A stretch of 64,000 bases of DNA from Primulina eburnea (taxonomy: Eukaryota > Streptophyta > Magnoliopsida > Lamiales > Gesneriaceae). How positions within the stretch are numbered: position 1 is the first letter of the stretch; each line of letters starts with the position of its first letter. A program made the translations under genes and the position numbers. The stretch spans positions 16,029,054-16,093,053 of the forward strand of contig NC_133101.1 of NCBI RefSeq assembly GCF_022965805.1, given 5' to 3'. A model generated the notes under the pieces. That model was not told the origin of the DNA and did no database searches. It worked only from the letters and a program-made list of their open reading frames with translations. Shown piece after piece: positions 44,302-56,031 of the stretch.

Positions 44302-45899
44302 TGTGACACCTCTGACCCGATACCATAAAATACACAGCGGAATTTAAAATTTTCTTTAAAATATATGGAAGGAGTTTCAAAAATACATTTCTTTAAACAT
44401 CTTTACAAAATATAAATACATGATCATTTAAATGACATAACAAAATACAAAATATCATTCCTATGATCATGTCCAAAATCATCCTTCCAACAGGGTATGC
44501 ATATGACCCCCTGTCCACAGTCAACGTCCCGGTCCGTCGCTCTTATCTGCATCACATGAATAACTGAAATGAGTATAAACTCAGCAAGTGGAACTCTTAC
44601 ATAGCAATGACATAACATGCTCTGTAAAACATAGCTTTGAAATCATAAATACAATCAACTCTGAAATATAAACTCTGAAACATGAATATCATAGCAATAG
44701 CATAACAATGAGATGGTATTTCTCTTTACTCTGGGATTGATATCAATAGTATCTCTGCTCTCACTTATACCCCATCGATATAAACCGATTACTCTGTCGG
44801 GATATAAGCCTAAGGTCGTTGATCAACTAATTGCATGCAATCTCTGACTATGTATTTATCAATCCAGAAAACATTTAAACTCTCTATGGCATTAACAACA
44901 CTTTGAATACTCTTTCTTTCTCTTGTATTCCCTTTTATATAATTGAAACATAAAAGTCTCCAATATATATAACAAATGAATCAATACATACAATGGATCA
45001 ATTGGAAGGGAATATCATCATAAAACTCTTGAAACACAATACATATACTATCATGTGAGCAAAAATGATGAAATTCCACTTACAAACCAATAGAACACCT
45101 CAATCTAAGCTCTTGGTTCACCACCTACAACAATAATCCATAAATAACACCAACATCAACTCAATAATAAAGAACCCATGCCAAATAATCCATAATTCCA
45201 ACATAAACATTAAACCCAAGACATCTCTCTTCCAAAACCATGAAATAATCCCACCAAAAGCTTACCTTAGCTTCCTAGCACCAAGGAGAACCTCGATCTC
45301 AAGTCGAATCGCCAACTAGAAGCTTGAATCGAAGATAGGAAGCAAAGAAAATGGAAGAAAACCCTATGTTCTAGAGAGGAAATCGAAAATGAGAAGAAGA
45401 AAATGGGGAAAAGTGAAGTCAACCACTCCAAAAAGGTACTAAATAACTCGGCCATACCTCAATAAAGCATGACCGCGGTTGCGCTCCTATAAGCACCGCG
45501 GGTGCGCCATGCCTTCGGCCAAACCAACAAATTCTGAAACTCCACCACCGCAGGTGCGGCGTTGCTAATACCGCGGGTGCGGTCTCCACCGCGGGTGCGG
45601 TCCTCTTCTACCGCGGGTGCGGTGATGCTACGGCCACTCCACTCTAAAATGATGAATAGTACACCGCGGGGGCACTCCTACTAAGAGCGCGGGTGCACTC
45701 TGGTCACGAAAATGAACAATTCCCATGCAACTAAAATCGATCCAAAACTCTGAAACGAACAACCAACAACAACTAACACCTCAAGAACATAATAACCAAT
45801 AATACTATGGCCCATAAACACGACTCTAAACATCTAATCAAATAACCCAAATAACATACAAAGCTTAAACCGTACCGTACACCGGGCTCGGCTATTACA
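44302..45899 (-). repeat. element F 3' LTR
   Basis: TGTGACACC...GGCTATTACA in plus reading. It has one more copy of the ACCGCGGGTGCGG unit than the other LTR (extra ~18 bp near 45583-45600), which accounts for nearly all the length difference. Confidence 0.9.
45468..45710. repeat. ACCGCGGGTGCGG repeat cluster in F's LTR
   Basis: Seven to eight GC-rich units (core CCGCGGGTGCGG, containing the palindrome CCGCGG) at irregular 15-60 bp spacing. The 5' LTR copy is at 51628-51842 with one unit fewer. On the minus strand the cluster lies upstream of a TATA-like GTTATTTAGTACC (about 45428-45441). Confidence 0.8.
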
Positions 45900-45935
45900 A
45901 TCTCCCCTCCTTCATGGAATTTCGTCCTCGAAATT
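45900..45935 (-). promoter_or_regulatory. element F polypurine tract and stem-loop
   Basis: The minus strand reads GAAGGAGGGGAGAT (45900-45913) directly before the LTR, preceded by the hairpin AATTTCG-AGGA-CGAAATT at 45918-45935. Confidence 0.8.
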
Positions 45936-45939
45936 GACG

Positions 45940-48900
45940 TCACTGCACAAATAACTCAGGATACTTCTCTCTCATCTCATCCTCTGGTTCCCACGTAGCC
46001 TCTTCGATCAAATGATTCCTCCAAAGGACTTTAACAATGCAAATCTCTTTGTTTCTCAATACTCTGACTGTGCGATCCAGAATTTGAATCAGAATCTCTT
46101 GGTAGGTCAAATTCGGCGTCAAGCCCAATGGCTCGTGGCGAAGAACATGGGAAGGATTTGCAATATACTTCCTGAGCATCGATACGTGAAACGCATTGTG
46201 AACTCTGTCAAGATCTGGTGGTAGGGCTAATCCGTAAGCTCGATCACCGACTCTGTCCAGTATCTGAAATGGACCAATAAACCTTGGACTCAACTTACCC
46301 TTTTTGCCAAATCTCATCACACCCTTGAGAGGTGCTATCTTCAGAAACACATGGTCGCCAACCTCAAACTGCAAAGGCCTACGACGAACATCTGCATAAC
46401 TCTTCTGTCTCGACTGCGCAGTCTTCATCCTCTCGCGGATAACAGCAACAACATCAGCAGTCTGTTGGACCAACTCTGATCCCAACATCTTCCTCTCACG
46501 AATCTCGTCCCAATACAAGGGCGATCTGCACTTCTTGCCATAAAGTGCTTCATACGGTGCCATGCCAATTGTCGCTTGGTAACTGTTATTATACGTGAAC
46601 TCAACCAAAGGCAACATAGAATCCCAGCTACCTGGATAATCAATAGTACAAGCTCTGAGCATATCATCTTGAATCTGAATGACTCTCTCTGATTGACCGT
46701 CGCTCTGAGGGTGATAAGCTCTTCCAAAACTCTGAAGTAAATCTAGGGTCACGATCAGACACAATCGACACAGGCACACCATGAAGTCTAACAATCTCTG
46801 CTATATATTCCTCGGCATACTGGTTCATGGAATACGTCATCTTTACTGGGAGAAAATGCGCTGACTTGGTCAATCGATCAACAATAACCCAAATGGAATT
46901 GAAACCTTTCTGCACTCTGGGAAGACCAGTCACGAAATACATCGTAATATGCTCCCACTTCCACTGAGGAATCGGCAATGACAGCAATGTCCCAGCAGGT
47001 CTCTGATGCTCGATCTTTACCTGCTGACAAGTAAGGCACTGAGAAATAAACATGGCAACATCTTTCTTCATACCTGGCCACCAATAGAGTCTACGAAGAT
47101 CCTGATACATCTTGGTACTGCCTGGATGAATCGAATATGGCGCAGTATGAGCCTCTGTCAGAATATCTCTACGAATATCATCACCAACAGAAACACAAAT
47201 ACGACCTCTGAAAGTCACAAAACCATCACCATTCGCTCCAAACTCTGAATTACCTCTCTCCTCTGCTCTAGCTCTCAACTCTGTCAACTGAACATCGTCA
47301 ATCTGATCTCTACGGATCCTGTCCGTTAATGTAGCCCGAATGACCAACGCTGAAAAGCGAGCAATGGTCCCCGGAACCACTAAAGCAATCTCCTTTCTCT
47401 GTAAATCCATCAACAATGGCCTCTGAATCAAAGAACTCAAGGAAGAACTCGACTTACGGCTCAAAGCATCAGCCACAACATTCGCCTTCCCTGGGTGATA
47501 ACTGATCGTCACATCATAATCTTTGACAAGCTCTAGCCACCTCCTCTGTCGCATATTGAGCTCTCTCTGAGAAAACAGATACTTCAAACTCTTGTGGTCC
47601 GTGAAGATCTCACACTTTTCGCCATACAAGTAATGTCTCCAGATTTTCAAGGCGAAAGCCACAGCTGCCAGCTCTAAATCATGCGTAGGATAATTCTTCT
47701 CATAGTCCTTCAACTGGAGAGAAGCATAGGCAATGACCTTACCTTGCTGCATCAACACTGCACCGAGACCCTTCTTCGACGCATCAGTATAGACAACAAA
47801 ATCCTCTGAACCACTAGGCAATGCAAGAATAGGAGCTGTCGTCAATCTATCCTTCAGCTCCTGAAAACCACTCTGGCAATCGTTGGACCACTCGAACTTC
47901 AAAGTCTTCCTCGTCAAATTGGATAATGGCAGGGCAATCTTGAAGAAATCTGAAATGAAACGACGATAATAACCCGCCAAACCAAGGAAACTGCGCACCT
48001 CTGAAACAGTAGTGGGAATAGGCCACTTCTGAATCGCCTCGATCTTTATTGGAACCACTGCTATACCATCCTTTGAAACGACATGGCCTAGAAAAGAAAT
48101 CTGATCCAACCAAAACTCACACTTCTTCAACTTGGCAAATAACCTTCTCTCTCTCAACAACTGAAGAACAACTCTGAGATGCTCTGAATGAAGCTCTCTG
48201 GTCTTGAAATAGATCAGGATATCATCGATGAAAATAATGACAAAGCTATCCAAATATGGCTTGAACACTCGGTTCATAAAATCCATGAAAACTGAAGGGG
48301 CATTGGTCAAACCAAAAGACATCACAAGAAACTCATAATGACCATACCTGGTCCTGAACGCCGTCTTAGGGATATCAGACTCCCTAACCTTCAACTGATA
48401 GTAACCAGACCGAAGATCAATCTTCGAAAAGACAGTAGCACCATGAAGTTGGTCAAACAAATCATCAATCCGTGGCAACGGATACTTATTCTTGACAGTC
48501 ACTTTGTTGAGCTCTCTGTAGTCAATACACAGCCGCAACGACCCATCTTTCTTCTTGACGAAAAGAACCGGAGCTCCCCAAGGCGAAGAACTCGGACGAA
48601 TGAAACCTTTGTCCAAAAGATCCTGCAACTGCATCTTCAACTCTTTCATCTCGGTAGGAGCCATCCTATACGGAGCCTTAGAAATAGGAACCGTACCTGT
48701 AGCTAGATCAATAACGAACTCAACATCTCTGTCCGGCGGCAACCCCGGAACATCATCCTCAAACACATCAGCAAACTATCTCACCACATCAATATCATCA
48801 ATATTCAACTTCACAATATTATCCACATCCACAATAAAAGCCAAAAACCCATCACAACCTCTACACAGAAATCTCTCAGCCTCAAGACAAGAAATAAAAG

Positions 48901-50329
48901 GAAGGACCAGCGAAGTACCTGCACTGGCGAGCATACCTTCTCTATTGCCATCATCTGCTAAAGTCACCGTCTTAGCAACGCAATCAATCACTGCACGGTA
49001 AGTCGATAGCCAATCCATGCCAAGAATAACATCAAAGGCAACCATCGGGATGACAATCAAATCAGCAAAAACAAATCGCTCCTCAATACGAACAGGGCAT
49101 GCATACACTATAGACGTCGGGCACAACACGTCCCCCGAAGGCAAAACAACATTGAACTGGAGGGGAATAACAGAAGGAACTATACCCAAAGATCTCAAAA
49201 ACAATTCAGACATAAAAGAATGAGTAGCACCAATATCAATCAAAGTCGTAGCTACTCTGCCTGAAATTAAAATAGTACTAGAGATCATAGAAGAATCATG
49301 ATTAATACATTCCTTGGTCATCGTAAAGATGCGACCCTGCACCTTCTCTTGGCTCGCTCCTCTGGGACAATCTCCGGCAACGTGGCCTGCCGTGCCACAA
49401 CGATAACAAGCATGAGTGCCAAATCTGCACTCTCCACGATGAAGTCTACAACACTTAGGACACAAAGGCTTCTCTGGATCAGATGGAACAACTGGAACTG
49501 TCGGTGGTCTAGGACTCGACTCCATCTTGCCTTTCCCCTTGAAACGATCTCTGTCTCTCTGACTCGAACTCTGGCCTCTCTGAGCAATGGCCTGATGTCT
49601 CGCTTGCCTCTCCCGGGCAATGTCCTTCTCGTCCTGCTCGGCCAACAAAGCCTTGGACACAATCTCTTTGAACGTCACAGCCTTGGACATATTGATATCT
49701 CGTCTAATCTCTGCTCTAAGGCCTCGAATGAAATGAGCGCCTTTATCTCTGTCGTTGGAAGCAACGTACGGAGCAAACAAACAACCCTCCTCAAACTTCA
49801 GGATATACTCATCGACATTCATGCTCCCCTGTCTAAGCTCCAAGAACTCTGTAACCTTCCTCGCTCGAAGTGCGTCGGGGAAATACTTGTCGTAGAACAA
49901 ATCTGTAAACTCTGACCACTTCAATGTCGAAACATCAATGCCAACCTTGGTCGCATTCCACCATATGCGAGCAGCTTTAACCAACATGAATACTGCACAG
50001 CTGATACGGTCTCTGTCCTCGTAGTTTAGATGATCGAAGATCGCCTCCAGAGCTTTGATCCACTCCACAGCAGCTAAAGGATCGGTGCTCCCTGAAAATT
50101 CTGGCGGATCCATCCTCTTAAATGCAGAAAAGATGCCATCGGTACCAACAACTGGAGCAACTTGCCCTCTACCTTGACCTCTGCCCTGGCCTGCTCCTTG
50201 CAATCGAAGCAACTGCTGGATCTGCTCACTATGAACTTTGGCCTGCTCTTTCAGTAACTTGCCGAACTCATCGACAACTCTCGAGGAAGAACTATCCTCA
50301 CCCTCTACTGCTTTCCTCTTAGGTGGCAT
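45940..50329 (-). pseudogene. element F gag-pol, broken by a nonsense codon and an integrase deletion
   Basis: The ATG at 50327-50329 opens gag (MPPKRKAVEGEDSSSS), with a capsid region (FSGSTDPLAAVEWIKALEAI), a zinc knuckle (CYRCGTAGHVAGDC) and protease (LIDIGATHSF, Ile for the usual Thr). TAG at 48773-48775 interrupts just before reverse transcriptase. From about 48772 the frame is open through reverse transcriptase ([10 protein letters not shown]), RNase H and integrase HHCC to [12 protein letters not shown] near 46735. There about 13 codons are missing at a repeated AGCTT-like word, shifting the frame. The rest ([12 protein letters not shown] with the catalytic Glu, then a chromodomain-like tail to PELFVQ) continues in another frame to 45940. 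Confidence 0.92.
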
Positions 50330-50444
50330 ACTCTACAATGTGCTCACAAAATACATATCAATAGATAACAATGGATAGATGCAAAAAAACATACCCGGAA
50401 AGTTGAAAGTAGACGAAGTCATATGCATTGGTCCGAAAAATGGG

Positions 50445-50456
50445 GCTCTGATACCA
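50445..50456 (-). promoter_or_regulatory. element F primer binding site
   Basis: The minus strand reads TGGTATCAGAGC, five bases inside the 5' LTR. Initiator-Met tRNA type. Confidence 0.87.
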
Positions 50457-50461
50457 CTAAA

Positions 50462-52040
50462 TGTGACACATCTGACCCGATACCATAAAATACACAGCGG
50501 AATTTAAAATTTTTTTCAAATATATGGAAGGAGTTTCAAAAATACATTTCTTTAAACATCTTTACAAAATATAAATACATGATCATTTAAATGACATAGC
50601 AAAATACAAAATATCATTCCTATGATCATGTCCAAAATCTTCCTTCCAACATGGTATGCACATGACCTCCTGTCCACAGTCAACGTCCCGGTCCGTCGCT
50701 CTTATCTGCATCACATGAATAACTGAAATGAGTATAAACTCAGCAAGTGGAACTCTTACATAGCAATGACATAACATGCTCTGTAAAACATAGCTTTGAA
50801 ATCATAAATACCATCAACTATGAAATATAAACTCTGAAACATGAATATCATAGCAATAGCATAACAATGAGATGATATTTCTCTTTACTCTGGGGATTGA
50901 TATCAATAGTATCTCTGCTCTCACTTATACCCCACGATATAAACCGATTATTCTGTCGGGATATAAGCCTATGGTCGTTGATCAACTAGTTGCATGCAAT
51001 CTCTGACTATGTATTTATCAATCCAGAAAACATTTAAACTCTCTATGGCATTAACAACACTTTGAATACTCTTTCTTTCTCTTGTATTCCCTTTTCAATA
51101 ATTGAGACATAAAAGTCTCCAATATTTATAACAAATGAATCAATACATACAATGGATCAATTGGAAGGGAATATCATCATAAAACTCTTGAAACACAATA
51201 CATATACTATCATGTGAGCAAAAAGGATGAAATTCCACTTACAAACCAATAGAACACCTCAATCTAAGATCTTGGTTCACCACCTACAACAATAATCCAT
51301 AAATAGCACCAACATCAACTCAATAATCAAGAACCCATGCCGAATAATCCATAAATACAACATAAACAACAAACCCAAGACATCTCTCTTCCAAATCCAT
51401 GAAATAATCCCACCAAAAGCTTACCTTAGCTTCCTAGCACCAAGGAAAACCTCGATCTCAAGTCGAATCGCCAACTAGAAGCTTGAATTGAAGATAGGAA
51501 GCAAAGAAAATGGAAGAAAACCCTATGTTCTAGAGAGGAAATCGAAAATGAGAAGAAGGAAATGGGGAAAAGTGAAGTCAACCACTCCAAAAAGGTACTA
51601 AATAACTCGGCCATACCTCAATAAAGCATGACCGCGGGTGCGCTCCTATAAGCACCGCGGGTGCGCCATGCCTTCGGCCAAACCAACAAATTCTGAAACT
51701 CCACCACCGCGGGTGCGGCGTTGCTAATACCGCGGGTGCGGTCCTCTTCTACCGCGGGTGCGGTGATGCTACGGCCACTCCACTCTAAAATGATGAATAG
51801 TACACCGCGGGGGCACTCTTACTAAGAGCGCGGGTGCACTCTGGTCACGGAAATGAACAATTCCCATGCAACTAAAATCGATCCAAAACTCTGAAACGAA
51901 CAACCAACAACAACTAACACCTCAAGAACATAATAACCAATAATACTATGGCCCATAAAAACAACTCTAAACATCTAATCAAATAACCCAAATAACATAC
52001 AAAGCTTAAACCATACCGTACACCGGGCTCGGCTATTACA
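50462..52040 (-). repeat. element F 5' LTR
   Basis: 1579 bp with scattered substitutions and one fewer GC-rich unit relative to the 3' LTR. Adjacent TSD AAATT at 52041-52045. Confidence 0.9.
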
Positions 52041-52850
52041 AAATTGATTCCTCAATTTTATTATTTGAGCAAGTAATCTTGCAAATGCAACATTTCGAGT
52101 TGATAATAAACATAAATGTGATCATCTGCTGGAGGCATCAATCAATACCATAAAGTATCTAAATGGTCCACATGGTGGATGAATTGGTCCACAAATATCA
52201 CCCTAAATATGTTCAAGAAACATTGGTGATTAAGTTTGGATTTTGGCTGGTGATGGTCTTATAATAATTTTTCCAAGAGAACAAGCTTTACATTGAAACT
52301 TATTATTCTGAAAGATTTTCTGGTCTTTCAGCGGATGACCATGTGTATTCTCTATAATAATTCGCATCATTGTTGAACATGGATGTCCTAATAGATCATG
52401 CCAATTGGTTAATATTGAAGAATTATCAACTACCATGTTTGATTCAATGGAACTTATATGTGTATAATGCAATCCAGTAGGGATCATTGGTAGTTTTTCA
52501 ATCACATATTTCTTTCCTGATTTATATGTGGTAAGACACATATATTTCTCATTCCTTTCATTCATTGTTTGAGTATCATACCCATGGGAGTATATATCAT
52601 TAAAACTCAACAAAATACTTTTCGATTGTGGTGAATACAAAGCATCATTGAAAAAAATTTTTGTACCATTAGGTAACAAAAATTGTGCTTTACCGCATCC
52701 TTTAATCAAGTTTACAGGACCTTATATTGTATTTCACCATTGCTTTTGTTGGTTTTAGTTCTAAGAAATATCTTTTATCTCGAAGAATAGTGTGCGTTGT
52801 ACCACTATCAGGTATGCAAACTTCCATTAGATTAGTTTCTTGTTTAGCTT
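52041..52850 (-). pseudogene. element G protease and integrase N-part
   Basis: The minus strand encodes a copia protease signature (CIPDSGTTHTILRDKRYF, about 52775-52835). A frameshift and stop follow near 52715-52730. Then an open stretch (GCGKAQFLLPNGTKIFFNDALY, to CKACSLGKIIIRPSP) covers the post-protease and GAG-pre-integrase zinc region. It joins 44301 after F is removed. Gag is not recognisable to the right. Confidence 0.8.
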
Positions 52851-52978
52851 TGTTCATGACATTTTCCATATTTGAACTTCAAAAATATGCAATGAAAAAA
52901 AATTGCTGACAATACATATGTAAATATAACACATATCATAATTGTACAATATGTTAGACATGAATTTAATTGTGACGA
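52851..52978. other. junction between G and H, nothing recognised
   Basis: AT-rich. Possibly G's 5' continuation, but no gag signature is seen. GACGA at 52974-52978 would be H's TSD. Its partner lies outside the window. Confidence 0.35.
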
Positions 52979-53966
52979 TGTTAACTAAAACCAGCAGACC
53001 AGAACAGTAGACTAACTAATCAGAAGCTACTGGTCTTGTAAAACTAAAACAGTAGAAAGACTAGTAATATAGAACCAGTAGAAGATGTTGCCTAACGTGA
53101 GTACTTTAAATGTTACCGTTAAAGTCACCAAGTACTAGTATTAATTGCAGCATTAAATACTATACGAAGTCATTTAATGCACTTTACCCAATTTAGTATA
53201 AAACAAGACTGATTGTTTTATAGCTTTTCTGCAGGAACTTTTTTTGGTAATAAAGCTGACTCTATCAGTTTTCTGAAGACATCTTCTGATTATAGACGTT
53301 GAACTCAGTCGCTTATATATACATGAAACAAACCCTTACGAAGAGACGACAGACGACACTACGCATAATATATTTTCAAGGATCAAAGCTAATTTTCTCT
53401 ATACGAGACAACCTCGAAATTCCTTGATTACTTAGAGTTCAACACAAAGAATAGTATCACACGCTTCATAGCAAATATCTGATCTACCAAAGATCATCTT
53501 GTGCTACTGATTCTTACTCTGTTCACAATCTTTACATCACATATATTTTATCAGGAAGAGATTGTAATCTGAAAAGAGTCTTTTCAGAACTTTGTGTACT
53601 ACATTATTTGTGAGTTGAGTAACTAAGAGTTTCAGTAGGCTGAGGTGTAAGTCCTTCTGAAGTGGGTGTGTACAAGAGTTGTACTGTAATATCCAAAGTC
53701 TTTTAATTATACCTTCTGGAAACAGAAGAAGGTGAGACGTAGAAGATTTCATCTTCGAACTTCCATAAACAACTGCTGCCTACTGTTTTTATTGTCTTTC
53801 AATTACTTCATCAGATTGTTTCCGCACGTTTTTATTGTAATCTAGGTGAAGGTATACGCAACAAGATAAACTACTATCTCTTACAGGATTTTAGTACCTC
53901 AGCAGACGAAGGAAAAACCAGTAGAGTTTATTCACCCCCCTCTAAACTCAACTTCGATCCTCAACA
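52979..53966 (+). repeat. element H 5' LTR
   Basis: TGTTAACTAAAACC...GATCCTCAACA, 988 bp. A likely TATA box, CTTATATATAC, lies at 53312-53322. The left edge is inferred from TGTT/AACA symmetry because the second LTR is not available. Confidence 0.65.
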
Positions 53967-53968
53967 AT

Positions 53969-53980
53969 TGGTATCAGAGC
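53969..53980 (+). promoter_or_regulatory. element H primer binding site
   Basis: TGGTATCAGAGC two bases after the LTR. Initiator-Met tRNA type. Confidence 0.87.
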
Positions 53981-54012
53981 AGGTTATTCTTGTTCGTGAA
54001 AAACTACAACAG

Positions 54013-56031
54013 ATGGCACACTTTAGCAAGATCCCTATGTTCTCTAAGGAAGATTTCGATGATTGGAAGATTAGAATGCAAGCTCATCTTGCGGCACAAG
54101 ATGATGACATGTGGTATGTCATCACAGATGGTCCATTGAAAATATTAAAGCCTAACACAGCCGTTGCTGTTACTGAGGGTGCACCACAGATGGTTGAAAA
54201 ATCAAGAAGTGAATGGACTAGCGAAGATAAGAAGAAGGCCAATTTTGATAATGTTGCAAAGGATATATTATATAAAATGCTCGACAAGAACACCTTCAGC
54301 AAGATTAAAATGTGTTCTACTGTAAAAGATATTTGGGAAAAGCTCATTCAGATATGTGAGGGAAATGAGCAGACGAAAGAAAACAAACTGTCTGTAGCAA
54401 TACAGAAGTTTGAAAATCTGAAAATGAGAGCTGGTGAAACTCTAAATGAGTTCGATGAAAGATTCAACAGCTTAGTAAATGAGCTAACAGCCCTGGGTAA
54501 AGAGCATAGCAACAGAGAAATAGCTCTCAAGGTGATGAGAGCCTTACCCAGAGAATGGGATGTAAAAACAATGGCTATAAGAGTATCCAAAGATCTAAAT
54601 AAGTTGGAACTGCACGACCTGTTTGCAGACCTGAAAGCATACGAGTTCGAATTGGAGGTAAGAAGTGAAGAAGAGCCTTCAAGTTTACCTACCAAGGTTC
54701 TTGCTGCTACTGCTACTGCTACTGCTACTGCTACTACCTCGTCTACTGCTGCTATAGCTGTACCTCAAGCATTACCTACTGTGATCATTGACAGTACATT
54801 GGAGAAGACTGCTAAACAAATCAGTAGTGATGCTATGTCCTTGTTTGTAAAGAAATTCTCTAGGTTCATGAAAAAGAACCAACGAACGTATCAAGGTCCC
54901 AATCGCAACTTCAAGAAAGATTCACCATCTGGTGATATGGGATGCTTTAACTGTGGAAAAATAGGTCATTTCATTGCTGATTGTCCTAAACCAAAGAAGG
55001 ATGACCAAAAGAGAAAGGATCACAAGAGGAATGACAAAAATTCCAGAAGAGATCGAAAAGCAATGATTGCTGAAGAAAGAAAATCCAAATGGGCAGACTC
55101 TAGCTCTGAGTCATCTGACTCAGAAAGTCATTCCAGTGACAGTGATGCAGAAGAAGTCAAATGTCTGATGGCAGACACTGATTCAACCTCGACATCTGGA
55201 GAGGTATTTGATTTTGATTCTAACGAATTCACACGAACTGATTTGATTAATGCTTTACATGACATGGTAGAAGAGTATTCTAGACTGTCTCAATCATTCG
55301 AAGAAGTCAAGATCAAAAATCAGAACTTGAAGAATCAGAACAGTAAGTTAACTTGCTTGCAAGTAGACAGCTGTAATGATTTACAAGTTGAGATGAGTAA
55401 ATTGAATGCGGAGAATGAGAGAGCAAAAGCAGATTACCAGGAGATGCTTTCTGAAAACCAGAAGTTATCACTACTGGTAAATGCTTGGAACAAGTCTTCT
55501 ATTTCACTGGAAAAGATGCAAGAGTTACAAAAACAATCTGGAGACAGGAGTGGTCTCGGCTTTTGTAATAATGAAGGCACTTCTGAAATGAATACTAAGC
55601 CAAAACTAGAGATGTGCAAAGGGAAGTATATTCACTTTGTGAAATCCAGTATGTTACAGAAACAAGAAGTACCTACTGTTTCAGTAGAAAGAAATGCAAA
55701 TCAGATGAACAGAAGAATGCATTATGGTCTGGGTTATGTTGAACCTAAGGAAAAAGTTGACCAGAGTTCTAGATTCAGAAAAGAATTCAACTCTGGAAGA
55801 CAACCTCCTATGAAGGTTAAAAACTACAAGTACTACGACTCTAAACCTGTTCAGAAGAGATACAGGCTGGACAACAGAAACAGAAGGGAAGAACAACATT
55901 TGAACATGCATACTGTTAGCAATAACAGATCTTCTGTTGCACACACATCTTTGAATACCCGAAGTACAAGGTCACCAAAAATTGTACAAATGTGGGTTTC
56001 CAAAGGACTGATAAGGCTTGGACCCAAATAG
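54013..56031 (+). CDS. element H gag
   Basis: The ATG at 54013 (MAHFSKIPMFSKEDFDDWKI) starts a typical copia gag. In-frame codons before it lie in the primer site and begin with TTG, so they are excluded. The capsid region (WEKLIQICEGNEQ..., LNEFDERFNSLVNEL, ALPREWD) is followed by an Ala-Thr run from a CTACTG hexamer repeat (about 54703-54740). Then come one zinc knuckle (CFNCGKIGHFIADC, about 54941-54982), a Lys/Arg-rich stretch, a Ser/Asp/Glu-rich stretch and a coiled-coil-like segment. The frame ends at TAG 56029-56031, where related elements would read on into pol. About 672 residues, long for copia gag but usual for SIRE-like elements. Confidence 0.88.
   Translation: MAHFSKIPMFSKEDFDDWKIRMQAHLAAQDDDMWYVITDGPLKILKPNTAVAVTEGAPQMVEKSRSEWTSEDKKKANFDNVAKDILYKMLDKNTFSKIKMCSTVKDIWEKLIQICEGNEQTKENKLSVAIQKFENLKMRAGETLNEFDERFNSLVNELTALGKEHSNREIALKVMRALPREWDVKTMAIRVSKDLNKLELHDLFADLKAYEFELEVRSEEEPSSLPTKVLAATATATATATTSSTAAIAVPQALPTVIIDSTLEKTAKQISSDAMSLFVKKFSRFMKKNQRTYQGPNRNFKKDSPSGDMGCFNCGKIGHFIADCPKPKKDDQKRKDHKRNDKNSRRDRKAMIAEERKSKWADSSSESSDSESHSSDSDAEEVKCLMADTDSTSTSGEVFDFDSNEFTRTDLINALHDMVEEYSRLSQSFEEVKIKNQNLKNQNSKLTCLQVDSCNDLQVEMSKLNAENERAKADYQEMLSENQKLSLLVNAWNKSSISLEKMQELQKQSGDRSGLGFCNNEGTSEMNTKPKLEMCKGKYIHFVKSSMLQKQEVPTVSVERNANQMNRRMHYGLGYVEPKEKVDQSSRFRKEFNSGRQPPMKVKNYKYYDSKPVQKRYRLDNRNRREEQHLNMHTVSNNRSSVAHTSLNTRSTRSPKIVQMWVSKGLIRLGPK

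Larger units (their letters stand above)
44302..52040 (-). mobile_element. element F: Ty3/gypsy chromovirus, minus strand, defective
   Basis: LTRs lie at 44302-45899 (1598 bp) and 50462-52040 (1579 bp), with a perfect TSD AAATT (44297-44301, 52041-52045), an initiator-Met primer site, a polypurine tract and a near-complete gag-pol. The family differs from A/C. A chromodomain-like tail supports chromovirus placement. Confidence 0.92.
31616..52850 (-). mobile_element. element G: decayed Ty1/copia element, minus strand, split by E and F
   Basis: A 3' LTR (31616-31883), polypurine tract and pol fragments in copia order (protease, integrase, reverse transcriptase, RNase H from right to left) are spread over 31884-33917, 44181-44301 and 52041-52850. 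E and F inserted 122 bp apart within the integrase region. The gag and 5' LTR are not seen before element H begins at 52979, so G is truncated at its 5' end or continues beyond H outside the window. Confidence 0.85.

Noticed and set aside
54703..54740. Microsatellite as an independent feature
   Set aside because: The CTACTG hexamer run is in frame inside H's gag and simply encodes Ala-Thr repeats.
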